From: Anaerolineae bacterium
GTDB taxonomy: Bacteria > Chloroflexota > Anaerolineae > Aggregatilineales > Phototrophicaceae
NCBI GenBank assembly: GCA_022843385.1
Contig: JALHNT010000009.1
Location: 110,691-174,690 of the forward strand
Direction of reading: 5' to 3'
Length of the DNA stretch: 64,000 nt
The translations under genes were made by a program, and so were the position numbers. Below the pieces are notes generated by a model. That model worked only from the letters and a program-made list of their open reading frames with translations, searched no databases and was not told the DNA's origin. Shown here piece after piece: positions 16,152 through 24,407 of this stretch (positions are counted from its first letter, which is position 1; every line of letters starts with the position of its first letter).

Positions 16152-16313
16152 CCGTTGCAGGAAGCGTATCCTCGCCAGAATTTGCTCGACGCGCCGGGGA
16201 GACACCGTGCTGATGTAGTCCCCCAGATGGAGCTTGGAGGTCAGCGCACTCCCCACTACCGTATCAAGACGGCTGTGGTAGATATCGGCCTGATGAATTT
16301 TACGGTTCGCCAT
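16134..16313 (-). pseudogene. internally deleted mazF remnant that stays in frame (59 codons)
   Basis: Reading from ATG 16313 gives MANRKIHQADIY, then HSRLDTVVGSALTSKL, then HLGDYISTVSPRRVEQILAR and a tail ending FLQRLFFSR. Aligned with the intact MazF at 17132, two blocks are missing: about 26 residues after DIY and about 36 residues after ALTSKL. Both deletions keep the frame. The active-site region is largely lost, so RNase activity is unlikely. The 3' end overlaps the end of the TIR-NACHT gene by 18 bp, and its start abuts composite repeat copy 2. Confidence 0.75.
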
Positions 16314-16325
16314 TGTCGCTTATAT

Positions 16326-17130
16326 CGCTCCCTCAACCCTGATTTTCCTAAACCATTCCCTAACTCTGCGCCGATGGTCTTAACCTCCGCGCTCCCGCCA
16401 AACGGTTAACGTCAAGTCAGCTTAAGTCGTACCAAAAAGTTTACCAAAAGTTCACCCGTAACGGGACAATCAGGCGTATCCTTCTCGTAGGAGTGGTTTG
16501 CGAACCTACCCGCGCAATTGTTCGTCCCGATGGGTTCTGAATCAGGATTGAGGGAAATGTTCACAAAATGCACTTTTGACTTTGACGAATTTGACGAATT
16601 TTGTGGAGCGTATTCTTTCGGACTATCGACTGACGACTGATTCACAAACTGCAAAAGAGGGCTTTTGCAGTTGCAGCAGTTGCAGAATCTTGTGCAGATT
16701 CTCTCTGTTTTCGCTCTGTGTCCTCTGTGTCCTCTGTGTTGGTCTTTCTGTCTTTGTCGTTCTGTCGGTGTCTGTCCGACGACGACGACGACACAAAACC
16801 GGAGTTGCATAAAAATGGACTTGCAACACTTGCAACATTTCTAACTTTTGCAACACTTGAGGGAAAACCATGTCCATGATTCACGAATCGAAAAATAGAG
16901 TGATGCGAATCTGACGAATCTGACGAATCATGTGAATCAAACATCTCTGCTTGCTCTCTGTGTTCTCTGCGTCTCAGTGGTGAATCCGTCTTGGAAACAG
17001 CAATATCAGCAGCAACGGGGGGTAGGATCAATCAGCAGCACAAACGCTTGAGCGTTCTTTCTGACGACTATCGACTGATGACTGACGACTAATTCGCGAC
17101 TCTCAAAATGAGGTGATGCGAATCTGACGA
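16326..17130 (+). repeat. composite intergenic repeat, copy 2
   Basis: Same order of blocks as copy 1: CTCCCTCAACCC, GGTTAACG, the iterated TACCAAAA core near 16431-16463, GACTTTGACGAATTTGACG, GCAAAAGAGGGCTTTTGCAG, CTCTGTGTCCTCTGTGTTGG, and GTCCGACGACGACGACGACA followed by CACAAAACCGGAGTTG. It then has a second CTCTGTGTTCTCTGCGTCTC block and GACTGATGACTGACGACTA words. These words produce short open frames on both strands; none looks like a gene. Confidence 0.85.
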
Positions 17131-17131
17131 A

Positions 17132-17482
17132 TCATCTGAAGAATGACCGTTGCAGGAAGCGCATCCCCGCCAGAATTTGCTCGACGCGCTGGGGAGACAC
17201 CGAGCCGATGTAGTCCCCCAGCCGGGCTTTGGCGATGCTCGACACTTTGGCGACTTCGACCACGCTGGGGCGCGGCAGGTTCGCTTCCCCGGCATCGAGC
17301 AGGACGTTGCCCGGCAGGCTGGCCCGCTGGAGATTGGAGGTCAGCGCACACACTACCACCGTATCGATCCGGCTGTGGTTGAACAGATCGTCCTGCACCA
17401 CCACCTGCGGATGCCGTATGTCCGACTCGCCGGCAGCCTCGTCCGGTTGGTACCAGTAGATGTCGCCCTGATGAATGACCAT
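17132..17482 (-). CDS. mazF: MazF/PemK-family endoribonuclease toxin
   Basis: A 116-residue protein of normal MazF length. It opens MVIHQGDIYWYQPDE, has RHPQVVVQDDLFN and TVVVCALTSNL, then LPGNVLL, and ends with a helical VSPQRVEQILAGMRFLQ. MazF toxins cut mRNA at short sequences. GGAG five bases before ATG 17482 sets the start; the open frame extends further without family similarity. No antitoxin is adjacent on either side: the next upstream frame is a 39-codon Lys-rich gene that does not resemble MazE. It is therefore an orphan, or its antitoxin lies elsewhere. A deleted copy lies at 16134. Confidence 0.85.
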   Translation of the reverse strand: MVIHQGDIYWYQPDEAAGESDIRHPQVVVQDDLFNHSRIDTVVVCALTSNLQRASLPGNVLLDAGEANLPRPSVVEVAKVSSIAKARLGDYIGSVSPQRVEQILAGMRFLQRSFFR

Positions 17483-17666
17483 GCTCACTCCGCCCCTGTC
17501 GGCTGCGTTGACGCTCACTTGATTGTATCAGGTCGCACGGCTGAAGGTCGGTTGGGTTCAGGTTGAATGGGGGAAAGATGGCGGACGGATGAGGGCGCGA
17601 GGCGATGAGAGGGCAGTTGCGTCAACCGCTCAGTGGCTGCTCTGCCCTGCCCCCTCGGCGCGGTAG

Positions 17667-17786
17667 CTATTTGCCGGAGCGCGGTGCCTTCTTCGGCAGC
17701 ACCGTCAGTTTCTCAAACGGGCTGGCAGCCGGGTCCACGGCCTTGGGCTTGATGGCCTTTTTCTTCTTGCCGGAGCGCTTGTCCAT
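17667..17786 (-). CDS. candidate 39-residue Lys-rich small protein
   Basis: The minus strand reads MDKRSGKKKKAIKPKAVD, then PAASPFEKLTVLPKKAPRSG and a final Lys before TAG. AAAGGGA lies about eight bases before the ATG. The composition (about one third Lys/Arg) and the coherent C-terminal half suggest a real nucleic-acid or ribosome-associated peptide. No family was recognised, and a gene this short could occur by chance. Confidence 0.45.
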   Translation of the reverse strand: MDKRSGKKKKAIKPKAVDPAASPFEKLTVLPKKAPRSGK

Positions 17787-18117
17787 ATGGCTATCCCTTT
17801 GAAGCGTAATAATCCACTCGACACAATTGGGCAGTCTGGGGCGGTGTTTGGTGAGCGACCAGCGGGCGAATCTTGCTCAAGACCATCACAAGCATTCAAC
17901 AGGCATCATCAAACTTCGCGATGAGGAGGTAGGAGATGGAACCGATCCGGTGGTGAGATTGTGCAACTGCTCCCCATCTGCTCATGATACAGCCTTTTTG
18001 TGTTCTTTGCATGAGCGAGGCATGCGTGTTTGAGTTGTCCAGCCATCATCTGCGCAGCGACAATCGACCCGCTCATCGACGCTCCACCTGTTCCATTGAC
18101 CCTCTGGGGTGGCATTG
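17787..18117. other. intergenic stretch without recognisable content
   Basis: No frame here has both a ribosome site and coherent protein features, and no repeat or RNA fold stood out. It presumably holds the promoter of the minus-strand small gene. Confidence 0.4.
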
Positions 18118-18144
18118 TAAGGGCAGTTCGCTCGGCTGCCCTTA
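18118..18144 (-). terminator. hairpin after the monooxygenase-like gene
   Basis: TAAGGGCAG pairs with CTGCCCTTA around a nine-base loop, 37 bases beyond the stop at 18182. No U tract follows, so termination strength is uncertain. Confidence 0.5.
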
Positions 18145-18181
18145 ACGGCACTGACCACGCTGGGTCGGCCACTAGCAAAAA

Positions 18182-18508
18182 TCAGGCGTGGGCTTCGGCA
18201 GGTAAGGCACGGGTTGCCACCCGAACGATGAAGCCCTCCCGCTTGACGCGCAGTCCTGGGACTTCGGCGGCTAATCCCTGTATCGAGGCTTGCAGCGCTC
18301 CGGTACGATTGAAACTCTCAACAGCATGGTGGTCATCCCAGAACAGCACCAACTGTGCCGTGTCCGGGTCATCGATCTGTTCCAGAAGATAACCGGCGCG
18401 AAAGCCAGGTCGGCTGCGGACGATGGGCAGATAGTCCTCTTCAATGACAGCGCGCAACAACCCGATCTGGTTCATGGGTACGTCAATATACGTGACCTGT
18501 GCATACAT
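18182..18508 (-). CDS. dimeric alpha+beta barrel (ABM-like) protein
   Basis: A 108-residue protein, MYAQVTYIDVPMNQIGLL, with RSRPGFRAGYLLEQID, LVLFWDDHHAVESFNRTG and a final strand EGFIVRVATR. The pattern of a four-stranded ferredoxin-like barrel with a buried Trp/His pair fits antibiotic-biosynthesis-monooxygenase-like and stress-response barrel proteins. ATG 18508 is chosen because GGAGGAG is a few bases upstream; an in-frame start 21 codons earlier adds unrelated sequence. It lies downstream of the EutN pair but about 150 bp away, so it is probably a separate unit. Activity unknown. Confidence 0.65.
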   Translation of the reverse strand: MYAQVTYIDVPMNQIGLLRAVIEEDYLPIVRSRPGFRAGYLLEQIDDPDTAQLVLFWDDHHAVESFNRTGALQASIQGLAAEVPGLRVKREGFIVRVATRALPAEAHA

Positions 18509-18658
18509 GTCGCTCTCCTCCCCATAACAGTATTCCGTTACACGACCAATACAGCCCTGGCTGTTATTCATAGTGTAACACGGTTTTCATCTGAGGAATG
18601 GGACAGATGGTTACATTGTCCTATCCATATCGGATAGGAATTTGTGACAGACACTGGC

Positions 18659-18934
18659 TCAGGAATGGGCATCGACCTGGTCAACAATGCCGATGATGAT
18701 GGCGCGCGCCGGGCCGGTGCCGCTCTTGCCGATGATCTGGCGGGCGCTGCTGCCTTCATCCAGCACCAGCACCACATCACCAACCCCGGCCTGCACATCG
18801 TCCAGGCAGATGTCGTAGGCACTGGTCGGGCTGCCATCCAGATTCAGACGGGTGACGAGCAGCAGCTTACGCCCATCGAATAACGGATGCTGAATGGTGC
18901 TGACCACACTGCCGGTAACGCGACCCATATACAT
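18659..18934 (-). CDS. EutN/CcmL-family microcompartment vertex protein, second of a pair
   Basis: A 91-residue protein matching the bacterial microcompartment pentamer (BMC-P) family. It starts with the strand GRVTGSVVSTIQHPLFDGRK, then KLLLVTRLN, the conserved turn AGVGDVVLVLDEGSSAR, and ends IIIGIVDQVD. Such pentamers cap the vertices of protein shells. Start ATG 18934; M at 18928 is also possible. It begins three bases after the stop of the other EutN gene, so the pair is co-translated. No hexamer-type (BMC-H) or trimer shell gene is in the window, so either the shell genes are elsewhere or these pentamers have a shell-independent use. Confidence 0.85.
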   Translation of the reverse strand: MYMGRVTGSVVSTIQHPLFDGRKLLLVTRLNLDGSPTSAYDICLDDVQAGVGDVVLVLDEGSSARQIIGKSGTGPARAIIIGIVDQVDAHS

Positions 18935-18937
18935 GGC

Positions 18938-19255
18938 TTATTCCTTTACAAACACTTTCCAGGCCACGCTGTCGGCATCGTACAGTGGGCGATCATCGAC
19001 ATCATCGACGATGCCGACGATGGCCGCATCAACCGGGACGAATGTTTTTGCCAGGGAAAAAGCCGCTTCTTTCGAGGCGATCACATACACCAACTCGCCA
19101 TCGCCGGCCTGGTTGGTGGAATCCGCGGCCACATAGGATTCGCCATCCGGTTGGCGCTGGCTGTTCAAGGGCTGGACGATGAGGAGCTTCACCCCTTCTA
19201 ATCCAGCGACCTTGTGCGTCGCCACCAGATTGCCGATCACGCGCGCAAATCTCAT
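18938..19255 (-). CDS. EutN/CcmL-family microcompartment vertex protein, first of a pair
   Basis: A 105-residue paralogue: MRFARVIGNLVATHKVAGLE, KLLIVQPLN, YVAADSTNQAGDGELVYVIASKEAAF and VPVDAAIVGIVDDVD. The strand order and final GIVD turn are those of EutN/CcmL. It differs from its partner by a longer insertion before the GDGE turn and a C-terminal extension DRPLYDADSVAWKVFVKE. It starts 15 bases after the TIR-HEAT stop with GGAG in the gap, so the three genes form one transcription unit. Two different BMC-P paralogues side by side are normal in shell loci, but the TIR partner is not. Confidence 0.85.
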   Translation of the reverse strand: MRFARVIGNLVATHKVAGLEGVKLLIVQPLNSQRQPDGESYVAADSTNQAGDGELVYVIASKEAAFSLAKTFVPVDAAIVGIVDDVDDRPLYDADSVAWKVFVKE

Positions 19256-19270
19256 CGTTGCTGCTCCGAT

Positions 19271-20443
19271 TTATCGTTGGAAAGGACGGCGCGGCTGCTC
19301 GTCGGGCTTGGGCAGCGGACGGCTGGACGTCCACACCTTCAAGGCCTGCTGCGCGGCGGGCGACTCCATCTGCTTGAGCAGGTTGGCCGCCCCCAGACTG
19401 ACAGCCTGATCGCGGCTGCGCAGCCCGTCAGCCAAGCCTGGCACCGCCAGATCGCCCATCGCATTCAGCGCACCGGCGACTGCCTGTCGCACAATGTCAT
19501 TCTTATCGCCGAGCGTCGCCACCAGCGCTGGCACTGCATTCGGCTCACGCATCCCCCACAGGGCCTCAGCCGCGCTTCGCCGGACATGCCAATCTTCATC
19601 CTTGAGTGCTTCCGTCAACCCAGGCAGCGCCGCCACGCCGATCTTGCCCAGGGCTGCCGTCGCCTGCCAGCGGATATTGCTGTCAACATCCTTGACCATT
19701 AGCCGCAGCAGTTCTTGCACTGCGCTGCCATCGCCAATTTCCCCCAGTACCTTGCAGGCAGCCTCGCGCACACGCGGGTTCTCATCAGTCAACGCATCCA
19801 GCAAACCTGGCACCGCCGCTGCATCGCTGTTCTGCGTCGTCTTTGCCAGCAGGAAAGCGGCATCAATCCGCACATCGCGCAGGGGATGCTGTACGGCCCC
19901 AACCAACGCCGCGTAGGCGGATGGGTGATTGGTCTGAGCTAATGACTTCAAGGCACCGCGTCGATCATCAGCATTATGGCTGTCGAGCGCTGCGATGGCG
20001 CTGCGAACCGCCGGCGGCGCATCCCGCGAGACGCTGACAGTGTGCGGCTGCTGTTCGCCCTGCAACTCCCACAAGCGCCGGATCAGGCGATCCCAGGGCG
20101 GACGTGCGCGGTCAGTAAAATCCAGATATTGTAGAATTTCAAGCTGGGGATGCAGCCGTTCGGTGGGGATGAGCAGCAGGGGAATGACCTTGATGCCAGC
20201 ACCCTGGGCGAAGGCCCATTCGTAGGTTACATATTCGGATCGTTTGGCATCGGGGGAGATGACCAGCACCAGCGCAAACGACTCTTTGATCGCATCGTTA
20301 ATGCCTTCGCGCCAGTTCTCGCCAGCCCGCAGTTGTTCAACATCGAGCCAGACGGAGAAGCCAGCCGCCTGGAGTTGACGCAGGAGCATATCGACGAATT
20401 CTTTTTCCTCGTGCTTATAGGAAACAAAAACATGTCGCCCCAT
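19271..20443 (-). CDS. TIR domain - HEAT repeat protein
   Basis: A 390-residue soluble protein. Residues 1-135 are a TIR domain (MGRHVFVSYKHEEKEF; GFSVWLDVEQLRAGENW; VLVISPDAKRSEYVTYEWAFA). From about 155 to the end are PBS-lyase/HEAT-like repeats of about 31 residues (NPRVREAACKVLGEIGD; DSNIRWQATAALGKIG; DWHVRRSAAEALWGM). TIR domains in bacteria often hydrolyse NAD or make cyclic signals; HEAT repeats bind partners. ATG 20443 with AGGAG upstream is chosen; the open frame upstream is not TIR-like. It heads the operon with the two EutN genes, so its role may be tied to a shell or to its cargo. Confidence 0.85.
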   Translation of the reverse strand: MGRHVFVSYKHEEKEFVDMLLRQLQAAGFSVWLDVEQLRAGENWREGINDAIKESFALVLVISPDAKRSEYVTYEWAFAQGAGIKVIPLLLIPTERLHPQLEILQYLDFTDRARPPWDRLIRRLWELQGEQQPHTVSVSRDAPPAVRSAIAALDSHNADDRRGALKSLAQTNHPSAYAALVGAVQHPLRDVRIDAAFLLAKTTQNSDAAAVPGLLDALTDENPRVREAACKVLGEIGDGSAVQELLRLMVKDVDSNIRWQATAALGKIGVAALPGLTEALKDEDWHVRRSAAEALWGMREPNAVPALVATLGDKNDIVRQAVAGALNAMGDLAVPGLADGLRSRDQAVSLGAANLLKQMESPAAQQALKVWTSSRPLPKPDEQPRRPFQR

Positions 20444-20667
20444 ACGCCACTCCTGCTGGTTAATGGATCTATTGTACACACTTTCCGGCAATTCAGCAGT
20501 CGAATCTGGATTTTTTGCGCCACAGCCTGTATCATGCATCCCCTTGCTTGCAGGGACGCTGTGAGGCGTGCCGGGCGATGCGGCTACGCGCCAAAACTGA
20601 CCGTAGACATTACGACAAAAACCGATTAGAATTTTAACCCTTATGTGAGTCTAAAGGATTGGGCATT

Positions 20668-20781
20668 ATGCGCGTAGCAACATCGGTGAAGCCCCGTTGT
20701 CCCAAGTGCCGTATCATCAAGCGGCATGGTCGGGTGATGGTGATCTGCCAGAACCCGAAGCACAAGCAGCGCCAGGGCTAG
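20668..20781 (+). CDS. rpmJ: 50S ribosomal protein L36
   Basis: A 37-residue protein [20 protein letters not shown], continuing [17 protein letters not shown]. The C-x2-C and C...H zinc ribbon is complete. It binds 23S rRNA in the large subunit. AAGGAT lies nine bases before ATG. It opens the ribosomal cluster; infA, its common neighbour, is not present just upstream. Confidence 0.95.
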   Translation: MRVATSVKPRCPKCRIIKRHGRVMVICQNPKHKQRQG

Positions 20782-20802
20782 TTACAACAAGGGATAATCA
20801 AT

Positions 20803-21189
20803 ATGGCGCGTATTGAAGGGGTTGATCTGCCCCGCGACAAACGAATTGAAGTGGGATTGACCTATATCTTTGGAATTGGTCGTCCAACCAGCCGCAAGAT
20901 TCTGGATGCGACCGGCGTTAACCCGGATACGCGCGTCCGTAATCTGTCGGAAGACGAAGTGCAGCGCCTGCGCGAAGAAGTGGGCAAGCTGACGGTCGAA
21001 GGCGATCTGCGGCGTGAAGTTCAATTGAACATCAAGCGGCTTTCGGAAATCGGCTGCTATCGTGGCATCCGCCATCGCCGCAATCTTCCGGTGCGGGGAC
21101 AGCGTACCCGGACGAATGCGCGTACCCGTAAAGGTATCCGCAAGACGGTCCCGGGTCGTGGTCGTCGGCGCGGCGCGACCAAGAAGTAA
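20803..21189 (+). CDS. rpsM: 30S ribosomal protein S13
   Basis: A 128-residue S13 starting [20 protein letters not shown] and ending in a basic tail, [20 protein letters not shown] and [11 protein letters not shown]. It sits at the head of the small subunit and contacts the A- and P-site tRNAs and S19. It follows rpmJ by 21 bases. All the usual family blocks are present and full length. Confidence 0.97.
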   Translation: MARIEGVDLPRDKRIEVGLTYIFGIGRPTSRKILDATGVNPDTRVRNLSEDEVQRLREEVGKLTVEGDLRREVQLNIKRLSEIGCYRGIRHRRNLPVRGQRTRTNARTRKGIRKTVPGRGRRRGATKK

Positions 21190-21209
21190 TCCATTCGTCG
21201 AACCAGTAT

Positions 21210-21281
21210 GCGGGGTGTCATTCCAGCGCCCCGCTGTTTTCGTATGTGGTTGTTTCCAGCGCCCTGTCTTTGAGCAGGGCG
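21210..21281 (+). terminator. two hairpins between rpsM and rpsK (possible attenuators)
   Basis: GCGGGG/CCCCGC (21210-21234) is followed by TGTTTT, and CGCCCTG/CAGGGCG (21260-21281) by TATTTTCC. They fill the only large gap inside the ribosomal cluster and could be partial terminators or a protein-binding leader. Confidence 0.5.
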
Positions 21282-21301
21282 TATTTTCCTAGAGGAACGG
21301 T

Positions 21302-21709
21302 ATGGCAAAGACACCCGCTAAAAAACCAACTGGCCGCCGTGCGGCTAAGAAGGTCGTCAAGAACGTCCCCTATGGGCAGGCGCACGTTCACGCGACCTTC
21401 AATAACACCATTGTCTCGATGACGGATCAGCTTGGCAACGTGGTCGCCTGGGCCAGCGCCGGCACCTCTGGCTTCAAGGGCAGCCGCAAAAGCACCCCCT
21501 ATGCCGCCCGTATGGCAGCCCAGACCGCTTCGGATGCGGCGCAGGGACAGGGTATGCAGGAAGTGGATGTCTTCATCAAGGGGCCAGGCCCAGGCCGGGA
21601 AGCCGCCATCCGCGCCATCCAGTCCAGCGGCTTAAAAGTTCGTTCGATCACCGATGTGACCCCGGTTCCGCATAACGGCGTTCGTCCGCCCAAGCGCCGC
21701 CGCGTCTAA
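21302..21709 (+). CDS. rpsK: 30S ribosomal protein S11
   Basis: A 135-residue S11 with the Lys-rich start [20 protein letters not shown], then [30 protein letters not shown] and the end [16 protein letters not shown]. It forms part of the platform near the mRNA exit. Separated from rpsM by two hairpins and from rpoA by 46 bases; the gene for S4 that usually follows is missing here. Confidence 0.97.
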   Translation: MAKTPAKKPTGRRAAKKVVKNVPYGQAHVHATFNNTIVSMTDQLGNVVAWASAGTSGFKGSRKSTPYAARMAAQTASDAAQGQGMQEVDVFIKGPGPGREAAIRAIQSSGLKVRSITDVTPVPHNGVRPPKRRRV

Positions 21710-21755
21710 TGATCTTGCTATCTGGCTGTTGGATTAGCGGTAAGGGGATAATGAT

Positions 21756-22748
21756 TTGATCACCAACAATATGGTTCTGCCCCATAAGGTAGAAAGCGAC
21801 GCAGCTTCACGCAATTATGGGCGCTTCATCATCAGCCCGCTGGAAAGCGGCTTTGGCCTGACGCTCGGCACCGCCCTGCGGCGGGTGTTGCTGTCGTCTT
21901 TGCCCGGCGCGGCCGTGACCAGCGTGCGCGTCTCGGATGTGCATCACGAATTTTCTGCCATCCCCGGTGTGCGCGAAGACATGACCCAGTTGATCCTGCA
22001 AGTCAAGCAGCTTCGCTTGCGGCTATTCGAAGGCGAAACCTCACGGCTGCGGCTGGAACATCGCGGTGAAGGCACGGTGACGGCGGCAGACATCATTTGC
22101 CCGTCCGAAGTCGAAATCGTGAACACCGATCTCTATCTCTTCACGGTTGATGCTCCCGACTCGCATCTGGAGCTGGAGTTCGAGGTGCAGGCTGGGCGCG
22201 GTTACAGCCCGGCGGAAGAACGCGGACGCCTGCCCATCGGCGAGCTGCCAGTGGATGCCATCTTCAGCCCGATCCGCCGTGTGACATTCGATGTCGAACG
22301 CGCTCGCGTGGGTCAGCGCACCAATTATGATCGGCTGGTGATGGAAATCTGGACGGATGGCACTATCCGCCCGGAAGATGCCTTGAGCCAGGCCGGACAA
22401 ATCCTGCAAAAGCATTTGTTTGTCATCAGCGGCGTCGAGCCGATTGGCATTGAGTCCGGCATCGATCAGAACGATATCGAGCCAGAAATGCACGGGCGCA
22501 AGCCGGAATTATATGACAAGCCGATTGAAGAGCTGGACCTGAGCGTGCGCGTGTTCAACTCGCTCAAGCGCACCGGCATCACCACCATTGGCGATGTGCT
22601 GGATATGCTCCAGCGCGGCCCGGACGCCATGCTGGCGATCCGCAACTTCGGCGAAAAATCGCTGGATGAGCTGGTCGCGAAGCTGAAGGAAAAGGGCTAT
22701 CTGAGCGATGGCACCGAGACCAGCGATTTCATCAACACGAGCAATTAG
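21756..22748 (+). CDS. rpoA: RNA polymerase alpha subunit
   Basis: A 330-residue alpha subunit. The N-terminal dimerisation domain has NYGRFIISPLESGFGLTLGT and ALRRVLLSSLPGAAV; the C-terminal domain has LDLSVRVFNSLKRTGITTIG and NFGEKSLDELVAKL, which contacts promoter UP elements and activators. The start is probably TTG 21756, because AGGGGA lies eight bases upstream; the next in-frame ATG (21771) has no ribosome site. Followed by rplQ after 19 bases. Confidence 0.96.
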   Translation: MITNNMVLPHKVESDAASRNYGRFIISPLESGFGLTLGTALRRVLLSSLPGAAVTSVRVSDVHHEFSAIPGVREDMTQLILQVKQLRLRLFEGETSRLRLEHRGEGTVTAADIICPSEVEIVNTDLYLFTVDAPDSHLELEFEVQAGRGYSPAEERGRLPIGELPVDAIFSPIRRVTFDVERARVGQRTNYDRLVMEIWTDGTIRPEDALSQAGQILQKHLFVISGVEPIGIESGIDQNDIEPEMHGRKPELYDKPIEELDLSVRVFNSLKRTGITTIGDVLDMLQRGPDAMLAIRNFGEKSLDELVAKLKEKGYLSDGTETSDFINTSN

Positions 22749-22767
22749 GACGATCTGAGGAAGTATC

Positions 22768-23157
22768 ATGCGTCATCGCGTAATGGGAAAGAAACTGGGG
22801 CGTAACGGCGCACAACGCAAGGGCTTGAAGCTCGCGTTGACCCGCGCTCTGCTGGAACATGGTCGCATCCGCACCACTCGCGCCAAAGCCGATTTCGTGC
22901 GGGCGCATGTCGAGAAGCTGATTACGCTGGCGAAGCGTGGCAAGAGCCAGGAAAACCCGGCTCGTTTAGTCCATGCCCAGCGGTTGGCCGCCAGCCGTCT
23001 GAATAATGATCGTGGCATGGTGCATAAGCTGTTCAACGAAATTGCGCCGCGCTTCGAGAACCGCGTCGGTGGCTACACCCGCATCCTGCGCCTCGATCCG
23101 CGCAAGGGTGATTCGGCTGAGATGGTGCTGCTGGAACTGACCGAGCGCGAGGCCTAG
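22768..23157 (+). CDS. rplQ: 50S ribosomal protein L17
   Basis: A 129-residue L17: MRHRVMGKKLGRNGAQRKGL, HGRIRTTRAKADFVRAHVEK, and the C-terminal GGYTRILRLDPRKGDSAEMV. It lies at the base of the large subunit near the exit tunnel. The usual rpoA-rplQ-truA order is kept, with 16 bases to truA. Confidence 0.97.
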   Translation: MRHRVMGKKLGRNGAQRKGLKLALTRALLEHGRIRTTRAKADFVRAHVEKLITLAKRGKSQENPARLVHAQRLAASRLNNDRGMVHKLFNEIAPRFENRVGGYTRILRLDPRKGDSAEMVLLELTEREA

Positions 23158-23173
23158 TTCAGCGAGCTGTCTC

Positions 23174-23920
23174 ATGCGCTATCGGGCGACGGTGGCTTAT
23201 GACGGCAGCAGCTACTTCGGCTTCCAGCGGCAGATCGGCGACACGCCGACGGTGCAGTTGGCGCTGGAAATCGCCATCGCCCGCGTGACCGGTCAGCGGG
23301 TGAATGTGTTGGCTGCCGGAAGAACCGACACCGGGGTTCATGCCACCGGTCAGGTAATCGCCTTCGATGTCGAATGGTCCAAAGCGGATGAAGCGCTGCT
23401 CAAGGCGCTGAACGCCAACCTGCCGGACGATATCGCTTTACAGGATATGCGGCAGCAGGCGGGGTTTCATCCCCGTTTTGATGCCATCAGCCGGACATAT
23501 CGCTACCGGCTACTGCAAACCGAACACCGCCAACCGCTGCTCCGTCTTCAGACGTGGCAGCAGCGCAGTCAACTGGATGAGACGGTCATGCAGCAGGCGG
23601 CACAGATTGTGATTGGCGAACATGATTTCGCCAGCTTCGGCAAGCCGCCCCAGGGTGAAAACACTGTGCGGCACATCTTCGTCTCCCAATGGGAGCAGCA
23701 AGGGCTGGCCGGTGGCACCCTGTGGACGTACACCGTCGAAGGCAACGCCTTCCTGCAACACATGGTGCGGCGGCTGGTTGGGGCGATGGTCAAGCTGGGG
23801 CGTGGTGGGCTGACGTTGACCGAGTTTGACAGCCTGTTTCGGCGGGCTGAGTTGATGGAGTCGATGACGATGGCACCGCCGCAGGGATTGACTCTGGAAG
23901 CAGTACGGTATTCCGAATAA
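23174..23920 (+). CDS. truA: tRNA pseudouridine synthase A
   Basis: A 248-residue TruA that isomerises U38-U40 in the anticodon stem of many tRNAs. The catalytic aspartate is in AAGRTDTGVHATGQ (near residue 51). Other family blocks are SSYFGFQRQ near the start, SRTYRYRL, HDFASF and the C-terminal FLQHMVRRLVGAMVKLGRG. Complete and in its usual place after rplQ. Confidence 0.95.
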   Translation: MRYRATVAYDGSSYFGFQRQIGDTPTVQLALEIAIARVTGQRVNVLAAGRTDTGVHATGQVIAFDVEWSKADEALLKALNANLPDDIALQDMRQQAGFHPRFDAISRTYRYRLLQTEHRQPLLRLQTWQQRSQLDETVMQQAAQIVIGEHDFASFGKPPQGENTVRHIFVSQWEQQGLAGGTLWTYTVEGNAFLQHMVRRLVGAMVKLGRGGLTLTEFDSLFRRAELMESMTMAPPQGLTLEAVRYSE

Positions 23921-23961
23921 GATTGTGCGGGTTATGAGACGCCTGCAAAAGGAAGTTGAGA

Positions 23962-24399
23962 ATGGCACTACAAAAGACTTACGTCACAAAGCCACTGGAA
24001 GAAGTGCGCGCCTGGTGGATTGTGGACGCGAAGGGTCAGAATCTGGGGCGTCTCGCCTCGCGGATTGCACCGATCCTGCGCGGCAAACATAAGCCGACCT
24101 TCACCCCCAATCAGGACATTGGTGACTTTATCGTGGTCATCAATGCCGATCAGATTGTGGTGACCGGCAACAAGCTCGATGAGAAGCTGTATTACCGCTA
24201 CTCCGGTTATCCGGGTGGTCTGAGCGAGACCAAGCTGCGCAACGTGCTGGGTAAATTCCCGGAACGCGCCCTGACCGCCGCCGTCAAGGGCATGCTGCCC
24301 GATGGGGCGCTGGGCCGCGCCATGCTGAAGAAGCTCAAGGTCTACGCTGGCAGTGAACACCCTCATGCGGCGCAAAAGCCGCAGGTATTGGAAGGTTAG
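23962..24399 (+). CDS. rplM: 50S ribosomal protein L13
   Basis: A 145-residue L13: [40 protein letters not shown], then [12 protein letters not shown] and [23 protein letters not shown] 23962 is preferred to the upstream TTG because AAAGGAAG is correctly spaced. It assembles early in the large subunit. Paired with rpsI as usual. Confidence 0.97.
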   Translation: MALQKTYVTKPLEEVRAWWIVDAKGQNLGRLASRIAPILRGKHKPTFTPNQDIGDFIVVINADQIVVTGNKLDEKLYYRYSGYPGGLSETKLRNVLGKFPERALTAAVKGMLPDGALGRAMLKKLKVYAGSEHPHAAQKPQVLEG

Positions 24400-24407
24400 G
24401 ACTAACG

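Noticed and set aside
16576..17031. Several overlapping short open frames in the repeat
   Set aside because: They arise from low-complexity words such as CTCTGTGT and GACGACGAC and recur on both strands.
17083..17518. MazF start at the upstream in-frame codon 17518
   Set aside because: Family similarity begins at MVIHQGD, and only ATG 17482 has a ribosome site.
18659..19255. A complete microcompartment operon
   Set aside because: Only vertex proteins are present; no BMC-H or BMC-T shell gene or signature cargo enzyme is in the window.
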